From: Maritimibacter alkaliphilus
GTDB lineage: Bacteria > Pseudomonadota > Alphaproteobacteria > Rhodobacterales > Rhodobacteraceae
Direction of reading: 5' to 3'
Length of the DNA: 64,000 nucleotides
Assembly (NCBI RefSeq): GCF_019801605.1
Contig: NZ_JAHVIT010000001.1
Location: 186,001 to 250,000, forward strand
In this document: piece by piece, positions 55,310-63,393 of the stretch
Numbering within the stretch: position 1 is the first letter of the stretch
Layout of the letters: every line of letters begins with the position of its first letter
Made by a program: the position numbers and the translations under genes
The notes under the pieces: model-generated
The model's input: only the letters and a program-made list of their open reading frames with translations
Database searches by the model: none
What the model was told of the DNA's origin: nothing

Positions 55310-56826
55310 ACTTCCCCATCCCCATCCCGTTCCATCCGGAGTGGCCTGAGCCGGACCCGCGCTTCATGAGGGATGAGCGACCCGCTCCCCCCTCTTTTCC
55401 GGTGAAATCCCTGCTGCCCCCTACGATCTCCGATTTCGTCGCGCTTGCGGCAAAGGCGAAAGGGGCGCCGGTCGACTATGTCGCCATGGGGCTTCTGGTC
55501 ACTGTAAGCTCGCTGATTGGCAACGCGCGCTGGGCGCGTCCCTGTGATGGCTGGGAGGAGCCGCCCACTCTGTGGGCCGCTCTGATCGGCACCCCGTCAA
55601 TGGGCAAATCCCCCGGGTTAGATGCAAGCCTGTCCCCGCTGAAACGGCTCGAAGCCCGGCTTCGCGGTAGTGCGCGCCGGGAAATTCTAGAGTGGGAACG
55701 CCAAGCTGAAATCTCCAAGGTTATCGAGCAAACATGGAAGGAGGCTGCCAAGGCCGCGGCAAAGGCAGGCGAACCCATCGTTGCAAAACCTGATGCCGCT
55801 GATCCTGGCACGAAGCCTGAACTCCCCAGGCTCGCCGTCTCCGATGCTACAATCGAAAAGCTCGCAGCCATTCTTCAGAGCCAGCCGAAAGGCGTTCTGC
55901 AGGTGCGCGATGAGTTGCCGGGCTGGCTGATGGGCATGAGCCGCTATGCGTCCGGCAGCTCGGATAGCCCGTTCTGGTTGGAAGCCTATGGAGGACGCTC
56001 CTACACCGTAGAGCGTATTGGGCGTTCTCCAGTCGATGTGGCGCACCTCGCTATCCCGGTAGTTGGCAACATTCAGCCTGATCGCTTGCAGTCGTTGCTG
56101 ATGCGAACGGATGATGATGGGCTTCTTGCTCGCATCATCCCGGTTTGGCCCACGCCCGCCCCGCTGTACCGTACTCCGGAGGGCTTTTCTGACAACTTGC
56201 TTGAGCCGGTCTTTGATCGTCTCATGACTTTGCAGTCCGCGATCGGCGCTGATGGCGTGCCGCATCCCAAGTTCCTCGAGTTCACCGAAAACGCACGCGA
56301 TACGCTCTATGAGTTTAGGCAGACGGTTCGAAGCTTGGAGGCTGACGCCGAAGGACTGCTTTTGTCGTTCATTGGAAAACTCCCTGGCCTGGCCGTTCGG
56401 ATCGCTTTGGTACTCACGTGCTTGGATTGGGCCTGCCGGGATGTGTCAGAACCGCAAGACATCTCCGGAGAGATGATGCGCGAGGTCGTGGGCTTCATCC
56501 ACGATTACATCCTGCCGATGGCGGAACGTAGCTACGGCGACGCCTCTGTTAGCAATAAGGAGCGCGCTGGGCGAGACCTCCTGGGCCTGATCCGCGCGAA
56601 AGGCTGGTCGACTGTTTCCAGTCGAGAGGTGCGGCGAATGCAGCGGAAAGGGCTGGTGACGCAAGAACAGATCGATATGGCCATCGCGGCCCTTGAACAG
56701 GCTGACATCCTCCGCCTCGTCGACATGCCGTCCACATCCAAGGGCGGGCGACCGCAGCGCCTCTATGATGTCAGCCCACTATTCCATGCAGGGAGCAGGC
56801 CCGGAGGCTCGCAACGACGAAACTGA
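55306..56826 (+). CDS. DUF3987 family protein, replicative-helicase-like
   Basis: A 506-residue protein of the DUF3987 family, which accompanies Toprim primases in prophages and satellites. A P-loop-like sequence IGTPSMGKSPGLDASL (glycine 95 to serine 102) follows the IGNARWARPCDGW segment. Lysine- and arginine-rich helices and a winged-helix-like C-terminus (SREVRRMQRKGLVTQEQIDM) follow. It starts with GTG 55306 after AGGGGAG. It is the last gene of the integrase-to-helicase unit and is closed by a terminator. Confidence 0.87.
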   Translation: MNFPIPIPFHPEWPEPDPRFMRDERPAPPSFPVKSLLPPTISDFVALAAKAKGAPVDYVAMGLLVTVSSLIGNARWARPCDGWEEPPTLWAALIGTPSMGKSPGLDASLSPLKRLEARLRGSARREILEWERQAEISKVIEQTWKEAAKAAAKAGEPIVAKPDAADPGTKPELPRLAVSDATIEKLAAILQSQPKGVLQVRDELPGWLMGMSRYASGSSDSPFWLEAYGGRSYTVERIGRSPVDVAHLAIPVVGNIQPDRLQSLLMRTDDDGLLARIIPVWPTPAPLYRTPEGFSDNLLEPVFDRLMTLQSAIGADGVPHPKFLEFTENARDTLYEFRQTVRSLEADAEGLLLSFIGKLPGLAVRIALVLTCLDWACRDVSEPQDISGEMMREVVGFIHDYILPMAERSYGDASVSNKERAGRDLLGLIRAKGWSTVSSREVRRMQRKGLVTQEQIDMAIAALEQADILRLVDMPSTSKGGRPQRLYDVSPLFHAGSRPGGSQRRN

Positions 56827-56934
56827 CAGAACCGACAAAACCAGTAGTTGGCCTGCCCGCATACGGGGCAGGCCTTTTCATTTTGGGCGCTGGGTTCTCG
56901 CCAACGCACGGTTAAGTCAGTTCTGTCAGTTTCG
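56818..56934. repeat. 15-bp inverted repeat flanking the terminator
   Basis: CGAAACTGACAGAAC at 56818-56832, which overlaps the DUF3987 stop codon, is repeated inverted as GTTCTGTCAGTTTCG at 56920-56934. The match is perfect, and the two arms enclose the terminator hairpin. A shorter GTCAGTT direct repeat lies in the right arm. Confidence 0.85.
56850..56874 (+). terminator. Rho-independent terminator of the replication module
   Basis: GGCCTGCCC pairs with GGGCAGGCC (9 bp, 7-base loop) followed by TTTTCATTTT, 24 bases after the DUF3987 stop. Confidence 0.9.
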
Positions 56935-58047
56935 ATGCGCGCAGTCCTGACCCTCGCAAGAATAGTGCTGGCTACCCGCTCGCGCTTCGGACATCTGGGA
57001 CCAATTCAGCATCGCGCCTGATGAAGAATGATGAAGTTTTCAAAGATTTTCCGCGGAATTGGTTTGCCTTAGGATACTACAGTTTGTGAAGCCAAGCCGC
57101 GCTTTGCAACATCGGTACAGTGGCTATTCGGGCCAAAGCCTACTGCATTTCTGACCATTGGAGCCGTCTTTGCGAAATGCTCAATGATCAGCAGGCCGAC
57201 AACGATGACCGAGAGGGCGGCGCCATCGCTCCAGCCGCGCGCGGCAGTGGAGACGCCGCCCCAGATTGGCACCCCAAACCCAGGGGTAGAGTCGATGGCA
57301 TCGGCCAAGTCGAACGTGCCCGGTGTAAGCTTCGTCTGTTCCACGAAGCGTGCGCCAGCCGCGCCCCAATTGGTTTCGGTGGTGCGGCTGGCGGCTTGGT
57401 TTTCAGTTCATCCCTGGCATTCGACTGACGCAGTGAGGCGTGCTCTGTTCTAGATGGTATGTTCACCGCGTACTGGCTTTCGGCCTAACCAACGGCGACG
57501 GGGTGCTTATCACGTTGCAGCGCAAGGCAGCGCGACACGCCCAGCGGTCGCCCAAGGGGCGCGTTAGGATGGTCCGCTCTGATAGCGAGGACGGCCCTGG
57601 ACAGAAGTCAGGTTCAGGCTGAACACCGGCCATCCGCTGCGTCGGGCGCGAAGGTCGGCTCTGGACCGGGAGCCGTCTTGGTCGTATCGGGCGGAGAGCA
57701 GACCTTCGCTGCGCATCCCACGAATGATCGGGATGCGCAGCAAGCGGAAAATCAGCTTGGATGCAGAGATGGCCGCGTAGGGACAGTTCCTTACATGAAA
57801 ATGAGGCGATTATTCAAAGTTCCAAACTCATGAAATGATGGCGCGAAACCGGAATTTTCTAATATCGCGGCATACGTGCTGGCACCATCCATCCTCGGAA
57901 TCTTAATAGATTAGAGGCTTCTTCCCGTTGGTGAAAAGGTTCAGCGAAGCATGCGCCACCTCCATTGCAATGCTTCCAAAAGGCGGCAATAGCGGCAATA
58001 GGGAGGTGAAACTATTTCCAATAGATCGACCTCAAGCGAAATTAATA
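56935..58047. other. Non-coding stretch between replication module and reverse transcriptase
   Basis: About 1.1 kb with no gene I can support. Open frames of 60-100 codons occur but lack ribosome sites and resemble no family. GC falls toward the right. At 57625-57658 it contains one copy of a degenerate repeat that recurs on the other side of the reverse transcriptase gene. On the minus strand this is the region downstream of that gene and could hold its 3' RNA. Confidence 0.5.
57625..57658. repeat. Degenerate direct repeat, left copy
   Basis: The sequence around CATCCGCTGCG matches 59968-60002 at 27 of 34 aligned positions with one gap, in the same orientation. The two copies flank the reverse transcriptase gene. 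Confidence 0.65.
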
Positions 58048-59664
58048 TCACCAAAGATCATCTTCATCCTCGTCCTCATCGTCGTCATACCCATAGCGTG
58101 TGCGGCTAATAGCTCGTCTGCCCTCTGCTTGGATATTCTCAATGTGCTGATTGAAGTATATTAAGTTTATGTTTCGGTCGGCAAGGAACTCAAATTCTTC
58201 TGCATAACAATCTGAAAACCTGGCTTTTGAAAAATCTTGAGAGCGAGCCACTAAGTTCACAAGCCAGTTTTCATCTGCTGAACTCAGCCCAGAGCCAAGC
58301 GCCAGCTTTGGTTTTCTAGTTATAACACCATCAATATGAGCCTGCACAACCAGCGCGCGAATGTGCGCATTTCGCGATTTAGCAAGCTCGTCTTCCATAC
58401 TCATGGGCATGCGAATGCCGCAAACAATCAGTAGCCACACCAGCCATAGCGTCTCATGGTGATGGTTGAGAGCCAAGCTTCGCCCTACAACAATCTCCGC
58501 AACCGATAGCCATCCATTTTTATCAACCTGAAGCCCGAGAGCAGCTCTCTTAGCCACAATGAGGCAGGCGTAATCTAGCGCGTGCGGATGCTTTTGCACG
58601 ATACGTAGAAGGTTCTGCTCTACAAAATCCCAATACTCGGATGAGTAAAGTTCCCATTCATCGAAGGCTCTAATGAGTATCTTGATGGGGCTGTCCGATC
58701 CGGTTTTTTTCGCCGAATCCACCGCTTCAGAAACTGCCCTCTCAATCTTCTCATGAGACAATCCGAACCAACCCAACTCGACGTGATCTCGTAAGCGTTG
58801 CGCCCAAAGGTCATTAATCGGATCAAGGCTAGAGTGAATTTTTGTTTTTTGATCATTCAGGTTGAGTTCATAAGTAGCCAAGACTTCGCGGAGGTGGGAT
58901 AAAACGGACTGGGCGTCGTGCTCGGTGCGGAGGCCAATGTAGTAGTCATCAACGTGCCGAACGGCGCCGACTATGGTGTCTCCGACAATTTCTTCAAGCT
59001 CGCTGTCAATTTTAGAAAGAACAAACTCTGCTATTAATCTATATCCATCCGGACCGACCAAGACCCCGCGCGTATTGCCGCGTTGAGAATTTCTGACAAA
59101 GAAATCTAGGGCGTTAAACTTATTGGCTGCAGAGTTTGGTTCAGTATCTGCCTTTGATTCATTAATGCCATGAGCTGCCCAAGCGATTGAGTGAGTGTAG
59201 ACGCTTGGAAAGCATTGCGCTATATCGGCCTTAAGAATAAATGGAGCATATCCAAGATTGGCGGACGTGCGCTTGGAAAGTTCTGACAGTGAAGGAACTT
59301 TCACTGCTCGCTCATCCCCTTCATCCATAACCTTTGGAGCACCAATGGAATACTTGGACAGAGCGTAGTTGCTCTCGAATTTCCGCCAATTTCGCCAAAT
59401 GAAGCTAGATGTTTGAAAGTAGGAAACAATATTTGGAGTAGCAAAGAAGCGGCGACTTCCATCATGTTTCGTTCCGCTGTAACGAACGTAATTTGTCTTC
59501 CTTACACTGAATTTTGCGTCATCAAGTTTGCCCGATAGTCCGTAGAAAGCGCGCTTTGCGTCGCTGGATACGAAACAAGGTGGTAGTGTTTCTGGGTAAA
59601 GTCCTGCATTCATCAGGTGGAATCTTGATCGCATTTTAATGACGCACTCCAACTCAGCAAGCAT
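58048..59664 (-). CDS. Reverse transcriptase, defence-associated (UG/DRT-like) type
   Basis: A 538-residue RNA-directed DNA polymerase. RYSGTKHDGSRRFFATPNIV and IWRNWRKFESNY form the N-terminal RT blocks. Motif A has D147 in LKADIAQCFPSVYTHSI, motif B is GVLVGPDGYRLIAEFVLS, and the catalytic pair is D239-D240 in RHVDDYYIG. LYPETLPPCF near the start and the YTHSI-H pattern occur in UG/Abi-type RTs that protect against phage, not in group II intron or retron RTs. Residues 290-520 form a helical C-domain with no maturase or nuclease motif, ending in an acidic tail. The start is uncertain (59664, 59634 or 59613). It has no protein partner on its strand. Confidence 0.85.
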   Translation of the reverse strand: MLAELECVIKMRSRFHLMNAGLYPETLPPCFVSSDAKRAFYGLSGKLDDAKFSVRKTNYVRYSGTKHDGSRRFFATPNIVSYFQTSSFIWRNWRKFESNYALSKYSIGAPKVMDEGDERAVKVPSLSELSKRTSANLGYAPFILKADIAQCFPSVYTHSIAWAAHGINESKADTEPNSAANKFNALDFFVRNSQRGNTRGVLVGPDGYRLIAEFVLSKIDSELEEIVGDTIVGAVRHVDDYYIGLRTEHDAQSVLSHLREVLATYELNLNDQKTKIHSSLDPINDLWAQRLRDHVELGWFGLSHEKIERAVSEAVDSAKKTGSDSPIKILIRAFDEWELYSSEYWDFVEQNLLRIVQKHPHALDYACLIVAKRAALGLQVDKNGWLSVAEIVVGRSLALNHHHETLWLVWLLIVCGIRMPMSMEDELAKSRNAHIRALVVQAHIDGVITRKPKLALGSGLSSADENWLVNLVARSQDFSKARFSDCYAEEFEFLADRNINLIYFNQHIENIQAEGRRAISRTRYGYDDDEDEDEDDLW

Positions 59665-59691
59665 TTCGGTTGCCCGCGAGATCTTGGTGAC

Positions 59692-59960
59692 GCCTGAAAT
59701 GGTTCAGCACTGCATTTCAGGCTCGACAACAGTCAGAACGTTGAGGCGGGGCTCTGTCGACCGCAACCAGTGCCCCGAATATTGATGTCTACTCTCCGTA
59801 CCAACTTTTGATGCAGACGGCATCAATTGGCAAGGGGCGAGAAAAAATCTGTTATCTCTCGTGCGATGTTGATGCGGCCTCGCTGAAAACTTCGGTGTCA
59901 GATAATCTGAGGTAGTCTCGCAACAGACTGAAGTTGTCGGTTCGCTAAACTTCGGCTTCG
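59692..59960 (-). ncRNA. Candidate structured RNA upstream of the reverse transcriptase
   Basis: Starting 28 bases before the first RT start codon, the minus strand can form several stems: GCCTGAAATG with CATTTCAGGC (59692-59701 and 59713-59722, perfect 10 bp); CGGGGC-x-CAG with CTG-x-GCCCCG (59747-59756 and 59768-59777, one internal mismatch); and repeated AACTTCGG units near 59890-59960. No protein frame here is convincing. Some DRT systems use an upstream RNA as cofactor or template; assignment as such is a proposal. Confidence 0.4.
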
Positions 59961-59967
59961 GGCTGTG

Positions 59968-60002
59968 ACCGCTCATCCGCTGCGCTTGGCGTAAAGGTTC
60001 GG
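59968..60002. repeat. Degenerate direct repeat, right copy
   Basis: This is the partner of 57625-57658, sharing CATCCGCTGCG and AAGGT-CGG. It lies in the 629-base spacer between the divergent reverse transcriptase and nuclease-cassette genes. That spacer holds the promoters of both and, apart from the structured segment, no gene I can support. Confidence 0.65.
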
Positions 60003-60293
60003 TAAGGGCCGTGAGCGTCGGTGATCACAATCGACATGAAGGGCGGGAAGCGGTCGTTCGCTGCGCCGTGGACCAACGGCAGCTTTGCACAGAGCAGGCA
60101 CTCTGTACGATCCGCTGTCGGCTAGTCAGTGCAGCCGTTTCCGATGAACACACATGCTAGGTGGCTGCCCTAGAAGCGGCCGTATCATCAATCCTCTCTT
60201 GCACGTAGCAAGGCAACAAGCTTCAGGTTTGCCCATTGCGGAATCGTTTTCAGTTGTTCAGAGTTGGCTGCGCACAAGAAACGGATTTGATTT

Positions 60294-61382
60294 GTGACTA
60301 TTGAGACCCTTCTGAGGGCAATGCATCGGATGCCTTGGCGGCATGTAGCGTCTAAGGCAATTCACATTTCCGGCGGGCGCCCACGCAGGGGCTGGCACAA
60401 CACCGAAGAGGCTGCTGCAACTGGCGGGCTAGAGGGTGTGAGCATCCAAGAATTGGAACGTTTGTATTCGGAACATCTGCTGGTAGGTGAGAAATTCTCT
60501 AAGTTCTACCCACTGGATGATGCGTCAGAGGCGTTGAGAAATGCTTTCACAACAATAGAAGTGGAGCAGAGCGACTTTCGTGACGCCTATCCTTTTCCCC
60601 TCGATGGGGAGGAGCTCAAGGATGCAGAAGATGAGTTGAAAATTGTCAGCGTAGAACAAACAGATGACGGAATCGGAGTTGTTCTATGCAGTAAGCTAAC
60701 CATCTCCAAGCGAGAGGAGATTTCGATTCAAGATTGGCTGCCCGACGGCGATAGCAAAGATGAATTCTTGAGAAGCTTCTCCGAGATTTACGGCCTGAAG
60801 ATCGAGAGAACTCAGTTGTTCCATGTCGTTTGGCTGCCGAGTGACCTAGATATAATTGACATCCGAGTTGATTTCCCGGACGGCATGCATGAAGATGTGG
60901 CTCATCGACTGCACGCCGCGATCCGCGATAAGATAAGTGAAGAGATCGGGATGTCTCTCCCCGCGACTCCTATTGATTTCATGCCTGCAATTAGCAGCAT
61001 TTACGAGGAGAAGGGTGAGGGCAATGTGGTGGAGTTCGGATTTATAACTATAACAAACTCCGTTAAGAATGAACGGATGAGGCAAGCTAGAGGCGGATTT
61101 ACCTGCCTTAGGGACGAGCTATTCCATAAGGCGGGGATCGAGGCGCTGATGAAGACCTCCTTGGATGGAGAGGCGCCCAGCCCCATCACGCCTTTCCGCA
61201 TCAGTGTGCAATGGCCTGTTCCTGCAGATGAGAATATCTATATCAGCCCTGAGTTAACGCTGGCTTCCACTACGCGCGGCGGCGGTACCGGAAGGATTAC
61301 CGGGGTGGCTATGCGAAACTGTCTGGAAAGCGCTCAGTATAACTTCATCAGGGATAAGCTACTGAAGCACATGGGAATATGA
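60294..61382 (+). CDS. Hypothetical protein, first gene of a nuclease cassette
   Basis: A 362-residue soluble protein I do not recognise. It starts at GTG 60294 or ATG 60321. The first 60 residues are basic (PWRHVASKAIHISGGRPRRG); from about 85 onward it is acidic and looks alpha/beta, with segments such as FHVVWLPSDLDIIDIRVDFP and FGFITITNSVKNERMRQA. No P-loop, nuclease or membrane motif is evident. It is 38 bases before the next gene and divergent from the reverse transcriptase. GC content is low for this genome, suggesting acquisition. A role as sensor or nucleic-acid-binding subunit of the cassette is only a guess. Confidence 0.75.
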   Translation: MTIETLLRAMHRMPWRHVASKAIHISGGRPRRGWHNTEEAAATGGLEGVSIQELERLYSEHLLVGEKFSKFYPLDDASEALRNAFTTIEVEQSDFRDAYPFPLDGEELKDAEDELKIVSVEQTDDGIGVVLCSKLTISKREEISIQDWLPDGDSKDEFLRSFSEIYGLKIERTQLFHVVWLPSDLDIIDIRVDFPDGMHEDVAHRLHAAIRDKISEEIGMSLPATPIDFMPAISSIYEEKGEGNVVEFGFITITNSVKNERMRQARGGFTCLRDELFHKAGIEALMKTSLDGEAPSPITPFRISVQWPVPADENIYISPELTLASTTRGGGTGRITGVAMRNCLESAQYNFIRDKLLKHMGI

Positions 61383-61420
61383 TAGATGGCCAAGTTCCCT
61401 AGGTGTGGTAAGCTGCGCCA

Positions 61421-61834
61421 ATGATGGAGAGGTCATCGACCATAGGCGACGTAAGGGCGAGTTTGGTATCCCGATGGGGAAACCATCCTTCTTTGCATGT
61501 TTGTGAAAAGATTACTGCATACGTGGAGGCGGTCGGCATCCAAAATGCCAAGCATCTGAGCCTGAAAAGGCTGTCGGTCGTCGCAGGCAAGGATGATGTC
61601 GATGGTGAGTTGCTTGCTGCTCTAAATATTCTGGCCAATATCGCCCCCCCCTTGCTAAGCGTCGCTGCATGTCTTCACTTCAATGAAGTCGAGTTTGATT
61701 TGGAGCCGGATGACATCGATGAGATTCTCCGAGACGATTCCGTTCCGCACCCTATTACTGGGGAAATAATTCGTGAAGCCTCGAAGTACACCGAATTTTA
61801 CTATGCTGTATCAGAGGGTATTTCAGACAATTGA
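61421..61834 (+). CDS. Hypothetical protein, second gene of the cassette
   Basis: A 137-residue protein with no family I recognise. The N-terminal half (ASLVSRWGNHPSLHVCEKITAY) and LSLKRLSVVAGKDDVDGELLAALNILAN could form a winged helix, which is a weak reading. The C-terminal half is acidic (LEPDDIDEILRDDSV). The start may be 61421 or 61424. Its stop overlaps the TTG start of the nuclease gene by four bases, so the two proteins are probably made together in similar amounts, possibly as a complex. Confidence 0.75.
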   Translation: MMERSSTIGDVRASLVSRWGNHPSLHVCEKITAYVEAVGIQNAKHLSLKRLSVVAGKDDVDGELLAALNILANIAPPLLSVAACLHFNEVEFDLEPDDIDEILRDDSVPHPITGEIIREASKYTEFYYAVSEGISDN

Positions 61835-62436
61835 CGGGCTTCTTCTCCATTAGAGATCTTCGGCGAATAGCTCCACTGAGCGCTTTAGCGATGGAGCTCG
61901 ATGCGGCAAGCGATCACGCAGTTAAAGTTCTTTGTGTAGAGAGAGCAATTGATCTTGTGTGCTCGAGCATGGCCAGCAACAGAATGTATCACCAGAGTAA
62001 AGACGAAGATGTCTTGACGGTACATATAGTGGATAAGTTGCACGATCATGGGTTCAGCGCATCGCATGATGCGGATACCTCCGGGCATCCTGATATTAAG
62101 GTTTGGGATCGCACAGGTTTTGAGTGGCTGTGCGAAGCGAAGGTCCATTCTTCTTATGCGTGGATATTTAAGGGCTTCAAGCAGCTTACCACTAGGTATA
62201 GCTGTGGTGGTGTGGGTAAGACCAACGGAGAAGTCTTGATCTACTGCTACACCAAGAAACCTGCTCAGGATGTTCTTGCGGCTTGGCTCAAACGTCTTTC
62301 TAATCCGAAGTTTTCCGTAACATGCGAACCGATACAGCCTGGCTATTTCCGGTCATCTCACACTCATAAAGTTAGCGGCCTGACATACAATGTCAGACAT
62401 AAGGTTATCGGCCTCTATTACGACCCAGAAGCTTGA
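61831..62436 (+). CDS. PD-(D/E)XK-type nuclease
   Basis: A 201-residue protein with a restriction-endonuclease-like core. D88 in GHPDIKVWDR, E102-A-K104 in WLCEAKVHSS and Q118 in FKGFKQLTTRY are spaced as in PD-(D/E)XK nucleases; E59 in SKDEDVLTVHIVDKLHDHG would complete the site from the first helix. The C-terminal part has no known domain. It starts at TTG 61831 coupled to the preceding gene, or at ATG 61891. It is likely the effector of the three-gene cassette. A restriction enzyme is possible, but no methyltransferase is nearby. Confidence 0.75.
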   Translation: MTGFFSIRDLRRIAPLSALAMELDAASDHAVKVLCVERAIDLVCSSMASNRMYHQSKDEDVLTVHIVDKLHDHGFSASHDADTSGHPDIKVWDRTGFEWLCEAKVHSSYAWIFKGFKQLTTRYSCGGVGKTNGEVLIYCYTKKPAQDVLAAWLKRLSNPKFSVTCEPIQPGYFRSSHTHKVSGLTYNVRHKVIGLYYDPEA

Positions 62437-62829
62437 GCTTGCGCTCGACGCAGTTTTGAATCCTCGTTGAGGATTGCATTCGGCTTTCTGGCCCAATTCC
62501 ATACGGATTTTTCAATATTTCCCATTGGGCTGAGAGTACTACTTCGCTGTGCCTAGTCCGACAGGAAGCGATTAGCGAAACCGGTAATCAATTGAGCGCG
62601 GCGTGAACGTCAGTTCGGGGCCGGGATCTCCATGAATCGTGGTTGATGATGTGCTCCTGTACCATCCCGGTACTGGGTTTCGCACCTGCGCAAAGTGCTT
62701 ACAGATCCAGAGCCTTGCGCGAACTACACATGGGAAGATAGCGTTGGACGAGAATAGCATGGCGACGAACTGGACCTCTTGTAACTTCGCAGCGTGCGCA
62801 GCCGAGGAAAATTACATGCGAGAAATCAA
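62437..62829. other. Intergenic region after the nuclease gene
   Basis: This 393-base region holds a small perfect hairpin (AATCCTC-GTT-GAGGATT, 62459-62475) 22 bases past the nuclease stop, which may end the cassette transcript despite lacking a T-run. I see no supportable gene; short frames on both strands are probably decayed or random sequence. Confidence 0.45.
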
Positions 62830-63393
62830 ATGAGTAGCGTTTCAACGGCTTTCGAATTGATGAAACTCGAACTGGAGACCGCAGTCGAGGACCTCAACAC
62901 TCAAGGCAGCGAACTGTTTCGAGAATCACGTTACGAGGAAGCGAGGATATTGACGGATCGCGGCAGGGCGCTTCGAGCGTTTTGTGACCGGGTCGAGACC
63001 TTGGCCAACGAATGGATTGAGACCTTCTCCGACGATGCCGCTGAAGATGATGTCGAGAAAGAACTCCAAACCGCACGTACAATTCTCTCTGCATCCAAAG
63101 CCTCTCGAACGAGGCTCTTGGTGAAATTCGATGATGGATCAACCTTGGCTGAGAAAACAGCCGCGCAAACGCTTGCAAAAGTGATCGAACGTATTGGGTG
63201 CGAGCGGGTGGCCAGTGTTGGGGTTCTGGTGAATGGGGAGAACATTGCGGCCAAGGAGAAATCAAAAAAGTATAGTGACGTTGAGGTTCCTCCATATTTC
63301 ATAAAGACCCACAGCAGTACTGATCAAAAAAAGCGCAATTTAGAGCAAATCTCCAAAGCACTCGGTTTGGATTTGGAAATCACGATTATCTGA
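62830..63393 (+). CDS. Hypothetical protein
   Basis: A 187-residue charged protein. Residues 1-75 look like a helical, coiled-coil-like segment (FELMKLELETAVEDLNTQG, SRYEEARILTDRGRAL). Residues 108-187 form a compact domain with KFDDGSTLAEKTAAQTLAKV and a conserved-looking end YFIKTHSSTDQKKRNLEQIS. I have an impression of this ending from proteins near restriction or defence loci but cannot name a family. The ATG at 62830 is preferred to an earlier one because it begins the helical segment. No partner gene adjoins on the visible side. Confidence 0.7.
   Translation: MSSVSTAFELMKLELETAVEDLNTQGSELFRESRYEEARILTDRGRALRAFCDRVETLANEWIETFSDDAAEDDVEKELQTARTILSASKASRTRLLVKFDDGSTLAEKTAAQTLAKVIERIGCERVASVGVLVNGENIAAKEKSKKYSDVEVPPYFIKTHSSTDQKKRNLEQISKALGLDLEITII

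Noticed and set aside
56818-56934. Insertion-sequence ends
   Set aside because: The 15-bp inverted repeats enclose only 87 bases and no transposase; no target duplication is visible.
57069-57466. Overlapping minus-strand frames of about 90 codons, one with a hydrophobic stretch (SVIVVGLLIIEHFA)
   Set aside because: The hydrophobic run is short, the frames lack ribosome sites and disagree with one another; probably decayed sequence.
58048-59664. Retron or group II intron
   Set aside because: No maturase or HNH domain follows the RT, no intron domain V-like end was seen, and the active site and N-terminal blocks fit the UG/Abi type better. A retron msr-msd could not be made out.
59704-59976. 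A 90-codon minus-strand frame in the RT leader
   Set aside because: Its composition is not protein-like, and the same bases form several strong stems, so an RNA interpretation was preferred.
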